In this document: in pieces, positions 34,275 through 46,668 of the stretch
Layout: every line of letters starts with the position of its first letter
Numbering within the stretch: the stretch's first letter is position 1
Assembly (NCBI GenBank): GCA_014058105.1
Contig: JACGCM010001796.1
Span: 1,550,001 to 1,614,000, forward strand
Direction: 5' to 3'
Source of the DNA: Kingdonia uniflora
Taxonomy: Eukaryota; Streptophyta; Magnoliopsida; Ranunculales; Circaeasteraceae
Length of the DNA: 64,000 nt
Position numbers and translations under genes: made by a program
The notes under the pieces: model-generated
The model's input: the letters and a program-made list of their open reading frames with translations, nothing else
What the model was told of the DNA's origin: nothing
Databases searched by the model: none

Positions 34275-35796
34275 TCAGAAATGCAAATTAGTTTTCTTTT
34301 CCAATACTTCCTTGATCATCTTTTCAAAATTTTGAAAAGATGACCCCCCCGTTTTACTTGCAACATGCGCTTTCTCCTTCCACTCTAAGGCCCTCTTTCT
34401 CATCTTCTTCCCTTTCTCCCCCTCCATCATTTCTCTAACTAGTCCCTCAACATTCTCCCTCGTCACATTATTGTCCATCTCCAATCCGATAGCCCAATCG
34501 TTACAAACATATCTACAATTTGTTTGTTGTTCCGCGAAAAATGGCCAAGAAATCATGGGTACTCCTGCGGATATACTTTCCAATGTGGAGTTCCACCCAT
34601 TATGGGTTAAAAAGACTCCCACAGAAGGATGTACAACAACTTGTTCTTGTGGAGACCAACTTGCTAACAAACCTCTTCCTTTGATTTCCTCTAAAAACTC
34701 TTCTGGTAGAACAGCTGAATCTCCGGTTACTAAATCCTGCCGAATTACCCAAAAAAATGGGAGATTGCTATTAGCAAGTCCCCATGATAACTCGCAGAAT
34801 TGTTGTGGTGTTATAGTAGTAATGCTACCAAAGTTAACGTAAATTACTGAACCGGGTTCTCTTTTATCCAACCAATCTAAACACCCCATGTCCTCTTCCC
34901 AAAGACTCGAACTTATCGATTTGACCTCATTCTCAGGTATCTGACAACTTAGCAGATGAAGAGGACCTATGGTGTAAACATTCTCATACTTGGATCGGAT
35001 TTCTTCTAGTACTTCATGTTCTAAATCATCGAAAGTATTAAGAAGAAGGCCATTTGCCTTAGAAGCGTTCTTGTACTGCTCGATGTTGAAGTTTACCATT
35101 ATTTCATCTGGATTCGTTGTTCGAATAAATGTTGGGAAGTCTCGGATTCGGATCCCTTTCATCCCCGGAATCCAATCAATCACGGTGTCAAGGTACCCAT
35201 TGGTGAAATAACTCTCATCTACACATACAAAAAAGAAATATCAAAAGATCATGTTGGTCTATAAAAATACATTAATGAAGTATATATTTGTATTTACCTT
35301 TGAATGGTACATAGCCTCTTTTCACGAGCTCGGCATAGTAAATGTACCCCAAGGCACCACAAGCACTTGAGGTGAAGAATACAACTTCGGGAATTCCCAG
35401 CTCTTCGGCAGCTTCTAGGGTGAAGCTCATGACCCCATCAGATACTATACAAGTTACATTAGGAACTTCAGTGGATTCATTGAGCTTCTTTATCAGATCT
35501 CTGAAGGGGCCTATACAATTTTTTCGAATAGATTCACATAGTGCAGGGATATCTTGGGTGGTGCCAGGGTCAGATGGTGGCATGCCATCCGGGATCGTCT
35601 TGAATTGGAAATCATCTAAGCCCTTGACGGCATCAGGACCTCTAGAGTTGACTAAGCGTTTGTGATTAAACTCGGTGTTAACGAAGGTGACATGAAAGCC
35701 TTTGAAATGGAGGAGCTTTGCCAGTGTAAGGAAAGGGTTTACGTGCCCTTGGGCAGGGTATGGGATGCAAATGGCATGAGGTTTATCAGATCCCAT
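34275..35796 (-). CDS. UGT85A-like: UGT85A-type UDP-glucosyltransferase, two exons, intact
   Basis: Family 1 glycosyltransferase (GT-B fold), cytosolic, which transfers glucose from UDP-glucose to small hydroxylated acceptors; UGT85A members include enzymes for cyanohydrins, iridoids and terpenols. The acceptor here is unknown. Exons 35796-35298 and 35218-34275 with a 79-bp intron give 480 residues, normal for the family. Visible: catalytic-type His18 in PYPAQGH, Asp120 in CIVSDGV, the exon junction at PFK/DESYFTNGYLD (the usual UGT85 site), and the PSPG box at about 354-397 (WSPQEQVVVHPSVG... THNGWNSTLESIS ... FFAEQQ). Variants: Ser for Cys in WCPQ and Asn for Cys in HCGWNS. The stop TGA (34277-34275) lies in an inserted LTR, so the C-terminus is four residues shorter than the ancestral one. 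Confidence 0.93.
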
Positions 35797-35811
35797 CTTC
35801 AGTCACAAAGA

Positions 35812-37500
35812 AAGAAAAGCAAATGATGTATCAAGACAAATGTTTAAGGGCTTATTGATTTTATATATGGGAGAGGATTCCCACGCTCAAGGCTCACTCC
35901 ATATGAACCGCTCATCTAATAGAGATGAGTGACTCTTATAATAGTGATATGGAAATAATTGAATACAAAGTATTAAGTGCATATTAGTTGGCAACTCTTC
36001 AATTGGGGTAACAAAACCTCTCCCTATCTCTCTTTTTCCTCTCTAATTATTTCAAAACCATCCCTATCTCTTATCTCTCTCTCTCAAATGATATCAAACT
36101 AGACTTAATGCTTCTATCTCTCTCTGTCTCAACCCCAGCCGCATAGAAGAATAATGGTGATTTTGAGATTTTGAAACTGTATCTCTCACTCTTTCCCTAT
36201 CTCTCTCTCGGGGTTTCTCTCTCCAACAACACAACGGAGAATCGTGTAGAATTTTCAAGAGTTTCCCTCTTATCAAGGACATCAGATTGTTGTTGGTCCC
36301 CATTTCTACAAAACAAAATTTTCACTCTTCAACAATTTTGGACTAGAGTTTGGTTTTTCACTAAATTGGGTTAGAGTTTGTTCTTCCATAATTTTGGTTA
36401 TCGGGACAAGAAATTTGGTTTTTCACTAATTTGGGTTAGGGTTTGTAACGAAATCTTTATATAATGTGTGAGTGTGGTAAGTTTTGTACTTCCTCCAACA
36501 TAACTAACAATTGATCCGATCTTAAGAGACACGATATCCCCCCAAAATGAACAATGGTATAAACCTATACTCCAGCGATTCCTAAAACAAATTATATAAA
36601 TTACACAATAGATGAATAACTACAACCAATGTCGGTGATAAAGTAGCATAAAATAAATAATAAAAATAACACAAGAAAAATGGTAAGGATTTTGTGCAGG
36701 CTGCCCAACAGATGGACCAGAATTTGCCCAACAATATTTCGGGTATATAACAATAACATGTATTTCATAGCAAACCGAAGAACCCCACAATCAAACCAGA
36801 CGATAATTCTCCATAATATCAACAATTTGCAAAAACATATTAGAAGAGAGATTTAGGTAGTAAAGTGTACAGGAAGTTTGCAGACTGATGAAGTCGACTA
36901 TGAATAGCTCTCAGCAGGACTTGAAAAAGTGTAGCCTTCTCTGGCTTTTCTGCCCATGAAGAGTGCAACGAATCAGATATGGTCCTTAGTGAGTTGTGAT
37001 GGCGAATATAAATAGGTTTTCCATCAAGAAATAGTTTTGGTGTTATCATCAGGACTACTACGGTGATTTTGAAAATTCATAGCAATCGTCGGATGTTATG
37101 CAAAGCTAGTGATGACAGATTTATGTATTGTCCTTGCTTGGTGAGTTGTGATAGAATATAAATAGGTAGTCCAGCTATATATATATATCTTTAGGAGTAA
37201 TGGGGTGCGATTTAATGGTGGTCATGATACATATCTTCTAACATAGGCACATCAACAGCTTGTACAATGCGATTTATTGTGGTTTGCTGTAGAATCTGAT
37301 GCAACGCAAGTATTTTTTTATAAGCCGATCATGCAACGCAAGTAGTTAGTTATATGGGAGATATGATGATTAAGCATGGAATTAGATTAGTGTTGACAAA
37401 ATATTGGAACTCTTACTATTCATTATTAGAGATGATGACATTATTAGAGAATCTAGCTCCAAGTAAAAGTACAAGGCAAACACACATTTTTAATCACCCT
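35812..37500. other. Intergenic, CT-rich tract
   Basis: Upstream of the UGT, 36010-36230 is rich in ctctct runs, often seen in plant promoter/5' regions but here also a simple repeat. 36840-37060 resembles 38560-38690 (shared phrases 'ataaataggt', 'caggactact'), which marks a duplication of UGT flanks. No gene. Confidence 0.35.
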
Positions 37501-37885
37501 TTTTAGCTAGTAATACCTCTTTTATCAGTCTATCAAAGTTATTGTAAGACGATCCTCCTTTTATCACGTTACATCAGGCACATCTGATGAAGAATTGAGC
37601 TTACTAACAAGCTCAATAAACGGAGCAAAGAATTTTTTTTGAAGTGAATTACATAGTGAAGGAAGATCTTGGCGGGCATTGGATAAAGGTAATCCATCGG
37701 GTATAGTTTCAAAACACCCATAGACTGCAGTAACCGTGTATGGGTGAACTCGGTGTTGACAAATGTAATATGAAAGCCTTTAGAGTGTAGACATTTTGTG
37801 AGATGCATAAGGGGGTTAGTATGGTCTTGCGCTGGAAATGGAATGCAAACAGCAGTTTATCGGCTATGATCAAACTCATTTTCCA
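37500..37885 (-). pseudogene. UGT85A pseudogene, first-exon fragment
   Basis: The minus strand starts MSLIIADK near 37880, then keeps [20 protein letters not shown] and, in another frame, the IPDGLPL-type and LPSLC segments, ending near CNVT-type residues at about 37570. Frameshifts and the loss of the PAQGH His (reads differently) make it dead. The second exon with the PSPG box is missing. A short run near 37500 still resembles a UGT 3' end. Confidence 0.75.
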
Positions 37886-37919
37886 ATAACCAGACAATAG
37901 AGAATAAGCTGGAAGGATG

Positions 37920-38981
37920 ATTAAACAGGTTAACAGATGGCCCTTATATAGTTTATATGTTTACACAATTCACAAATATGATTCAATATGATGCTTATAT
38001 ATTCCTTATTCTCCATTTTACTTTATTCTCAATCTAATTCTACATTTCCACATAACAGATATGATGCTTTACCATGTAGTTTCGTCATGTGACTAAGTTG
38101 AGAATATTAGGCAGCACCAATACATGAGACCTTTGTCTGTTACGCGTTGCCACATGACATGGACAAATGACCTCCGGAGGACTAAGTGCTTAATTTTTCT
38201 ACCAAGTTAGTTGGGGCTGATGGATAAGACGTTAAAGATGTCTGTAATTTGTCCATGTACACCACTCGAAAACTCCAACTAATTTGAGATATTTATTTTA
38301 TACTTGATGCGGTATAACATTTTTGTGCAATTTTTTTTGGTTTCATAGTAAACCCTACCCAACAAGTGAACTGCATTGAGTAATTCTCCATAGCATTACA
38401 GAGCATCATAAGAAACAATGTATTAGATTTTTCAGACTGATGAATTCTACTATGGCTAACACTGAGATGGAAATTGTAGCTCTTTTTGGTTGTTCTGCAA
38501 AGCCATTAAAAAGCACTACTATTCTGCTATGGTATTTACTTTTCTTTTTTGCAGACCAGGGTGATCCAGGTTCATATAATTTATCATCAAAAGCAAAGAT
38601 ACTGGTCCTTGGTTAATTGTGATAGCGCATAAATAGGTAGTCCAGCTAGAAGTAGATTTGATGATCTTCAGGACTACTGAAGGTGATTTCAAATGGGTGA
38701 TAATATACCAGGTAAGAAGGCAAATGTTTGAGGCCTATTGATTATACTATGCAATATGCATAACATAAAGCTATAGTTGAATATGTTACCAAGGCTAAAG
38801 ACCGTAAGAAGGCAAATATTTGAAGCCCATTGAGATTGATTTATTAAAAAAAAACATTGATTGTGTCTTCAGAGGATGATTAACTCCGGATCTTCAAAAC
38901 ACTGGTAGCAAAAGATAGTATATAGATATGGTATATTATCTTTACAACTGGACGACTATTTGTATAATTTACTAGGTTGGT
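37920..38981. other. Intergenic, UGT flank duplicates
   Basis: AT-rich. 38560-38690 repeats parts of 36890-37060. No gene recognised. The left target copy TTGGT of the adjacent LTR element is at 38977-38981. Confidence 0.35.
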
Positions 38982-41900
38982 TGTCACGCCCCAAAATCCA
39001 GTAATCGGTAGCTAGACCAATTACTGAGATTCGAGGATGTGCAGGTTGGGGAATCCAAAGATTCGCCCCACGAACAACCGAGCCGTAGACAAATTTTGGC
39101 CCAGTCATTCACAATAGTATCACAACAGAGTAATAAGAAAAAACAGAAACAACGGAAGACTAAGATAACAATATCTAAACGTAAGATTCTACAAACCTCT
39201 ACGCGGCAAGCCCGACAGTAATAACTGGAGAATGAGCCTCCAGCTCAGCTCCACAAAGATCACCACAGCAGCAACTAAAACCTGAAACAATCTGCCACTG
39301 AAGGGGAGATGCGAGAGTGAGCAAACAACGAGCTCACTAACTCCCAAGAATAGCTAAACGATTATACTAACCAATGAGATGGATATAATAATGATAATAG
39401 GATATAATAATATCTAACGATAAATAATATATATATCTAAATATATACAGGATGCCTAATATGTATCTAATAGGTACATAACTAGTCTAATGATTATATG
39501 TAACTATACTATAATTTTACATATACATCTCGAGCAAATGAGTGCTAAGACTATAACTACACTCCAGTCCCAAGGACTACTAACTACACTCTAATCACTA
39601 CCGTGTCCCTCAATGCCACAAGCGACTAGCCTACCTCATAAATACAATCACACACGAGGGTAAACACCCTCGGCTCACAATAATCCAATAGGGTTACCCA
39701 AACCCCAACCAGACACAACCCCGAAGCTATCACAAACTGAGTGAGATCGCCCACAACCAAATACCAGCCTAAAGCTCACAGCAACCAACCAGACTAATTA
39801 ACCTAATAGATTAACCAAATACAAAAGAGGGAGGAATAGATGCAAAGAGGAGAGGAGTATGCAGAAGGAAGATGAATCTAATTACACCGTAAATCAATTA
39901 GGAGAATAGAAATTCAAATAAGAGGAGAAGAATATGATGAACTAGGATAATCCTATAATTATCCCAATGCAATGATATGTTATGATGATGATATAATGGA
40001 ATGAGATAATCTTATGATTATCCCAAGTGCAGAAGATTCTATATTAACATAATGCAGAAAGGGTTAAGGATTTCTATCAGAAGAACCTACGAATTGGAAG
40101 TATGCAGAGATGCAATAATATGCTTGATGATGATGATGATGATGATGCGTTATGATGCAGAATGATTTAGCGATGTCAACCCAAAGGGCTAGCCCCCATG
40201 ACTAAAGTGGGCTCACAACTGCTAAAGAAGGATTACCTTAAAGAGCCATTATGGATACAAGTACGATTTTTCTAAGCTGACCAGGCTAGGGGAACTACAT
40301 TGGGCGTCACGAGCACCCCAAGGAATCACATCCTCAATCACACACAAGAAGCCACAGTCCTTACCACACACATGTCACATATAATACGGGTCAGGGGATG
40401 TATCCGGTCGTAATAAGATAAGAGAATATATTATCTATGAATGTGAGCAAAAAATCCTAAAGACTGAAACACAATTGCTGCCAACACAGCCAGCACACAA
40501 TAGGATAACCACCTGCCTGAGAGCGTGGCAACCAAAATTAATACAGATGCCCTCCTGTAACTCAGTTGCACCATCTAAACCTAGATGAAACAGTAACTTA
40601 ACCGTTACGACATCTAAATAACATCAGTCTCTAAGATTTATCAAAGCAATATGATTACCATCAAGTACTACAGTACTCTAGCTGTCAACATAGACTAGTA
40701 CTCATGGGGTGACCTACAAGTGTCCAACAAGTAACCAACATTCCCCAATAACCGAACCGCATCACAATCCTCCTAATCATGTACATAAGTCACCAACACG
40801 GATGTACAGGAACCCACCAGGTCTGTCTACACCCAAGGTGACAATCTCCGCGAACAAATGCTCGACGGTGACAGTTTCCCTACACTGATGTGACAGTCCA
40901 CCCAGGAGATTTCAACATCACGGGTGACGTACAACTTCATAAACCACCTGGCTCAGTCGCGTACCTCACTGAGCCATGTTGTCTCGCTGCCTCCTCGATG
41001 ACGAAAGGGAATACGGCCCTAACAGCCTCATCCCGGGGAAAGAAGGCTTATGAGTAAACTCTATTAGCTCTAAGAATCATGAGGACAATAAGTGTCATAA
41101 CACGATAAACAAACAATCCTAAGGCAAACTATCGGAAGTTCAACATCCACGACCAGCCACCACGGACAAGCCATCTGCTCACCACCTACAACTAACAGTC
41201 CAGGAGATGCCACACTCCCACATGGAATCCAACATTCCAAACAACCACCAATCACAATGACAGTGCCCAAGGACCAGGCCTCGAGAACACAGAGTATACC
41301 TAGGCTAATCCTAAAAAAAATCAAAACAATAGCAGGCAAGAGGACGAGCTCTGAATCGAAGACCATGTCTTACTGAAGCTATGTCGCCCCAAGACTACCC
41401 TGGAACCAAATCCAGTAACCCAAACTAACCAAGGTGCTATACTATAAAGTGAGAACTATAGCCTCTGAACTACACTATCTCAGATAAATGGCAGCTAAAC
41501 CACAACCGTCCACACATCTCCACTAATAACCAAACCTAGTTACTAGTGCCCTGAAACAAGCTGAGTACCCTAATAACTAGCCAACAATACCATACACAAT
41601 ATAGCGACGCTGAGGCGTTGCAACACACTGAAAAATGCCTTATTCTTAACCTCCACGAAGAAAAGATTCCTAAAAACCACCATCAATGAAATCGGCCTAA
41701 GAGGAATCTCAAGAGTCATCGTCACATCGACGACAACAGAGAATAACCTCCTCTGACTAATCATAACCTACGAATTCTATCTAGTAACTAAACCAACATT
41801 ATTGCGGGTTTTACTAACTTATCAAACCCTTAAATACTCTCGTCTAAGGTAATGCTAAACAGATAACCAGTAAAGTATCCTAAGCAATTAACCCAATACT

Positions 41901-43357
41901 AACCTAATCACAGATATAATTATACTAAACTATGCATTTCTATAACTCACAAATCAGGATAATAATCTAGTTATTCAGGAAGATAAAACTCGTTTGTAAC
42001 CCGATGAAATGCTCCAGCAGAATCAATCTGAGCAAGCAACCCGAAGCTCCAAAGACAGCATCTCGCGGACATGCCACCCGAATCACGGAACAACCCAACC
42101 GCAACACCGCAGCCATTGCAACGACCCAAACAACACCACCACCGTCAAACCCAACACCTGCAACCATCACAACTCCGTAAATCAACAATACACCCAATAA
42201 TCACAACCAACAACCAAACCCAATACATGCGATAATCGCAAACGCCGCAAACCCCAAGTCACAAACCCTAAATCAACCCACGAAATCACCGCCACCGGCC
42301 AAGAATCAATTACACCTCATCGCCCCATACCGGCGATAAACCCAATCAAACACCACCTCAGAACACCCAAATCTTACAACAATGGCAACCGACAATCAAA
42401 CCCAATACCTACGATAATCGCAAACCCTAAGCCACAGCTCAACAATCTAACACCTGTAATAATCACCACTCCTCAATTCAACAATCACCCCAATCACAAA
42501 ACCCAATATCAATCCACCATCACAAACCCTAGAAATCAAACCCTACGTTAAATCGAGAAAAATTGACGGAAATGGAATCGAGAATTACTCACCAATGATA
42601 GGAGTGAAGATCGCGGCGAAGCTCGACGAAGAATCCGCGATCGAAGGGGAAGATTGGATCAAGAGTTTGGAGAAGAGGAGAGGATTTGGGTTGATTTTGG
42701 GAGAGGAGAGAGAAATTTTTTTTTTTAAAACAACCCAAAACCCGGTTTAAGCAAAAAAAAAAAAAAACTGATTTTACTGTTCACAAAAAATATTCGAATA
42801 TTTTTTCCCTGCCCAAAATATTCAAGAAAAAAATATTCAAATATTTTTTTCCTGCAAGGAAACATTCGAGTAAACTTAAAAAATATTCGAAGGGAGAGAA
42901 TCTTTTCTCACATTGAATAGAAACTGCAAGAAGGAAAACCCTGAAAACCTAACGGCCAACCTCGGACACCTCAGAATCATACCAAACCTAACGCCTAAAC
43001 CCCCGAAAAGGAATCTTTGCTCCGAAAACTCCGAAAACCTATCGGCCAATCCAACGGCTCACCGGAACCACACCAAACCACAAACACATCAAACAAACAT
43101 CACCACCAACCCATCTAGGGGTTCCCAAGGCCACAACGCCACCTCATCATCCGAATAACCACCGTACCACCGAAACTACATAAAAGGAATCTAACATACA
43201 AAACCTGCCGAAATGAATAAATGGATGCATAATGGATGAAAAAGTACATGCGGAATATATACGGAATATATGTGCGGAACTTAACGTGGAGGAATAATAA
43301 TAATAATAATAATACTTAATAATAATAAAAAATAACCCGAAAATCCGGGACATTACA
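38982..43357 (-). mobile_element. Large LTR-like element (4.4 kb), probably a gypsy solo LTR
   Basis: On the minus strand it begins TGTAATGTCCCGGATTTTCG (43357) and ends GATTTTGGGGCGTGACA (38982), the typical ends of Ty3/gypsy chromovirus LTRs. Flanks TTGGT / TTGGC are a TSD with one mismatch. No ORF with gag or pol motifs was found in 4.4 kb; the reported short frames are chance. It holds (gat)n at 40126-40147, (taa)n at 43292-43325, and an A/C-rich, G/T-poor tract at 42000-42560. It lies between two UGT genes. Confidence 0.65.
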
Positions 43358-43550
43358 TTGGCGAGTTTGGTTCGCTGCAAAATCAGATGCAAATATGAAA
43401 ATGGAAGTATTAAGGCATGTGCAAGATATGATTATTAAGCGCGAAATTAGATTTGTGTTAACTATATACTTGAACTCTCTTTATTGCAAATAAGGACATC
43501 TTGGGAATTAATGGAGAGAATCCACTATTTATTTTTTTGTGGCCTCGCAC

Positions 43551-45076
43551 TTAATTACACATCTTAGCTAGTAAAACCTCCTTAATCACTCGATCAAAGT
43601 TGTTATGAGAAGATCCTCCTTCTTTAGTAGCTTTTTGGGCCATGTCCTTCCATTCAAACGCTTTTTCTCTCAAGTTCTTCCCTTTCTCCCCTTCCATCAT
43701 TTCCCTAACAATGACCTCAACCTCCTCCCTTTCCGCATTGTTATCAATCTCCATGCCAATGTCCCAATTCACACATGCATATCGGCAATTTGTCTGTTGC
43801 TCGGCAAAGAAAGGCCAACAAACCATCGGTACCCCACCAGATATACTCTCGAGTGTAGAATTCCAGCCACAATGTGTTAAGAAACCTCCTACGGAAGGGT
43901 GTAAGAGCACTTGATCTTGAGCACACCAACTAGATATCAGACCTCTTTCTTTAGTCTCTTCCATGAACTCTTGCGGTAGAGTTATAGAATCTCCCATTAT
44001 GACATCAGGCCGTATGATCCATAAAAACGGGTGTTTGCTATTTGCTAGACCCCATGCAAATTCAATCAATTGTTTTTCGGTCATAACAGTTATGCTCCCA
44101 AAATTTACGTAGAAAACAGAACCTGGAGCTTGTTTATTCAACCATTGCAGGCAACTTGAATCTTCCTTCCACAGGTTTGACCCCATAGATTTCACTTCAC
44201 TCTCGGGTAGATGTTGTCCAAGCATTGCTAATGGACCTACAGTATATACGTTAGGAAAAATATGTTCGATTTCATCTAAAACTTCATGTTCCAAATCATA
44301 GAACGTATTGAAAATGATAGCAGGTGCTTTTAGACAGTTTTCAACTTCATCCTGGACAAACTTAAACATAAAATCATTGGGGTCGGTTGTTCTAATCAAA
44401 GTTGGAATGTCCTTCAGCCGCATGTTTCTTAAACCGGGTATCCAATCAATTGGAGTGTCAAGATAGCCATTGGTAAGGCAACTCTCGTCTGCAAACACAT
44501 GAAAAGTAAATATATATCTTTACGGATTACTTGGGTTACTTGTGTAAAATGAAGAATACAAGTAATACCTTTGAATGGTGTAAGACCTCTTTTAACAAGC
44601 TCTCTGTATTGGAGAATAGCCATAAAGCCACAAGTTGATGAAGTCCATAACTGAACCTCGGGGAGTCCCAGCTGCTCGGCAGCTTTTATGCCCATACTCA
44701 TCAGTCCATCACAAACTATACACGTTACATCAGGCACAACTGACAAAGATTTGAGTTTACCAACAATATCAATAAGAGGAGCAAGGAAATAGTTTTGAGT
44801 TGAACCACATAATGAAGGGATATCTTGGGTGGCATCTCGGTTAGACGACGGCAACCCATCGGGTATTGTTTCAAATCGAAAATCTGGTAGACCCTTTAGT
44901 TGATCAGACACCCTAGACCGCATTAAGCGACTATGGTTGAATTCGGTGTTGACAAATGTGATATGAAAACCTCTAGAGTGTAAAAGCTTTGCAAAATACA
45001 TAAAGGGAGTAATATGGCCTTGAAACGGGAACGGAATGCATATGGCATGGGGCTTATTGGCTACAGCTGAGCCCAT
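43551..45076 (-). CDS. UGT85A-like: UGT85A-type UDP-glucosyltransferase, two exons, intact
   Basis: Second intact family 1 glucosyltransferase, cytosolic, small-molecule acceptor unknown. Exons 45076-44569 and 44488-43551 (intron 80 bp, same position as in the 34.3-kb gene) give 481 residues from the MGSAVANKPH start; an in-frame ATG three codons upstream (45085) is possible, but MGS matches the paralogue. His21 lies in PFPFQGH (Phe replaces the usual Ala) and Asp123 in CIVCDGL. The PSPG box is canonical: WCAQDQVLLHPSVGGFL, HCGWNSTLESISGG, then PFFAEQQ. Compared with the neighbour it keeps Cys in both PSPG positions. Tandem duplication with 34.3 and 37.7 kb is clear. Confidence 0.95.
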
Positions 45077-45089
45077 ATTTAACAATGGA

Positions 45090-46250
45090 AGAATGATTAA
45101 TGATGGAAGGTACTCTAATGCAAATTACTCCAGAAAATGTCCTTTTATATAAACAAAAAGAAAAGTGCAACCGATCAAGATTCTAGGAACATGATGCTTT
45201 GCATATTTTTTTTTCTCTTTCTGAGGGGAAGGAAGTCCGTTTTTAAGGAGATATGCATGCAACTCGAGGATTTAACACTGAAGAAAAATCTCCTACAAAA
45301 TGTGAATACATTTTTTTCTTGCTAGGTACCAAATGTCCTAAAAGGATAAATGTGATATACACATAATGTTAATGAATCCTACATGTGGGTTTCAAAGGAC
45401 CACAAATCTCATATACCTTGTCAAGAAAAATCTAGTTCCAACTTCCAAGCCCTCCATATTCCTTCTCCAAGGTATGTTGGTTGGTGCTTAGGAGATTTTT
45501 CACAGTTTCCATTGACTATCTCTCTAAGAAGTTACTGTTAAAAAACATCTCCAAGATAATTTTCAATACTCTTAGGCCTCTCAAGATCATCTTTTTCTTC
45601 GGGGACCATTTCAGTGGGATATGAATCCACATCATTACGATCATCAGTTGCAGTCAAGAACTGTCTTTATACACTAGTCACACGAATATCACACGAATAT
45701 GATGCTAAATTATTCTCTATTATCCATGTGAATCAATTTATTCTCCATCTTTTATATATATATAGTGGAAAACGAAGTGTGTGATTAGTGCATGCAGGGG
45801 TGAAATCAATTTAGTCATGCATCAAGCAACATTTTTCAAAGCCTCAAAGATATAAAGATATAATTGGACGATGTTCTAAACATGTTATTCGACGCTTAAT
45901 GGCCAGCCTTGTGAAATTTTAAAAAAAGTCTCCTGTGATACTTTTACATCTTCATTATCTGTTGAAGCTTAAAACTAGTTCCTTGTTGGTGCTCTCCTTC
46001 ATTAATTTCATATAAGTATCATTAAATCCCAAACTTGTGTTTTAATGAAAAAGAGAAGAGTTTTAAACTTTAAAAAGAGAGATATATATAGAGTTTATAG
46101 AGAGATGAACTGTTTAGAGAGAACTTAATAGATAACTAAGAAAAAAGAAATTTGAAAAATCTACCCAGGGCTATAGCCTACTAGTAGTTCCGCCCCTGTG
46201 TGTACACTAGCCAGCTTTTGTAATCAAAATAGCCACCTGATCTTGATTAC
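45090..46250. other. Intergenic, no gene recognised
   Basis: UGT upstream region. AT-rich, with a short (ta)n at 45760-45770 and an A/G-rich patch at 46050-46150. No coding signal. Confidence 0.3.
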
Positions 46251-46668
46251 TGTTTGGTTAATTTTCAATGTAGCATGTTCTTGTTTTGTGTAAATATATC
46301 CAACTTGTTGTTTCTTTGTTTGTCAGGATATTTCTTGTGATTTGTGCGGTAATGTCTCTCCGTGATGTGATTTATGTGGTCTTTATAATTCGTTCTGACT
46401 GTGTTTAGTATTGCCTGAACCACCTAGTATATCTCCACCCATGTTTATCCTTTGCTACTCTGTCATATCTCGCATAATAAGCATCAGTTTGAAAAATACG
46501 TCTATATGAAAGTTCAAACATTGCTCAAATCTCCCGATGTGGAACAATCATTACTTATAAACCCCGCAAGTACTATAGTATATGAAACAGGATGCCCAGT
46601 TATGAGTATGCTAGAGAAAACAACTAAAACTGCACACATCCCTCTCTCTCCTCCAAGTGTAGTTTCTT
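46250..46668 (+). pseudogene. Unrecognised coding-like fragment, copy 1
   Basis: Closely related to 53690-54085. 46505-46620 reads VQTLLKSPDVEQSLLINPAS and TIVYETGCPVMS, and similar residues are kept in copy 2, with mostly synonymous or conservative changes; upstream parts differ by indels. I do not recognise the family. The LINE at 46669-48836 interrupts it; its flank resumes at 48857. Confidence 0.35.

Larger units (their letters stand above)
32597..34277 (-). mobile_element. Small complete LTR retroelement (1.68 kb)
   Basis: LTRs 32597-32938 and 33963-34277 both start TGACGTAAACTCTC and end ATATCA/ACATCA. The TSD is GAAAT (32592-32596; 34278-34282). Read on the minus strand, the 5' LTR is followed by aattggtattagagc (33961-33947), a tRNA-iMet-type primer-binding site, and the 3' LTR is preceded by a purine tract gaagatggagggtt. 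There is no pol, so it is non-autonomous. The insertion lies at the 3' end of the UGT gene. The interior carries one ORF and a 'cactgtagcag' repeat tract (33690-33860). Confidence 0.9.

Noticed and set aside
36094..36374. Frames in the CT-rich region upstream of the UGT
   Set aside because: Simple-sequence ctctct runs create them; no conserved residues.
41070..42200. Several frames of 63-98 codons in the 4.4-kb LTR-like element
   Set aside because: Biased base composition produces long frames on both strands; none shows retroelement or host motifs.
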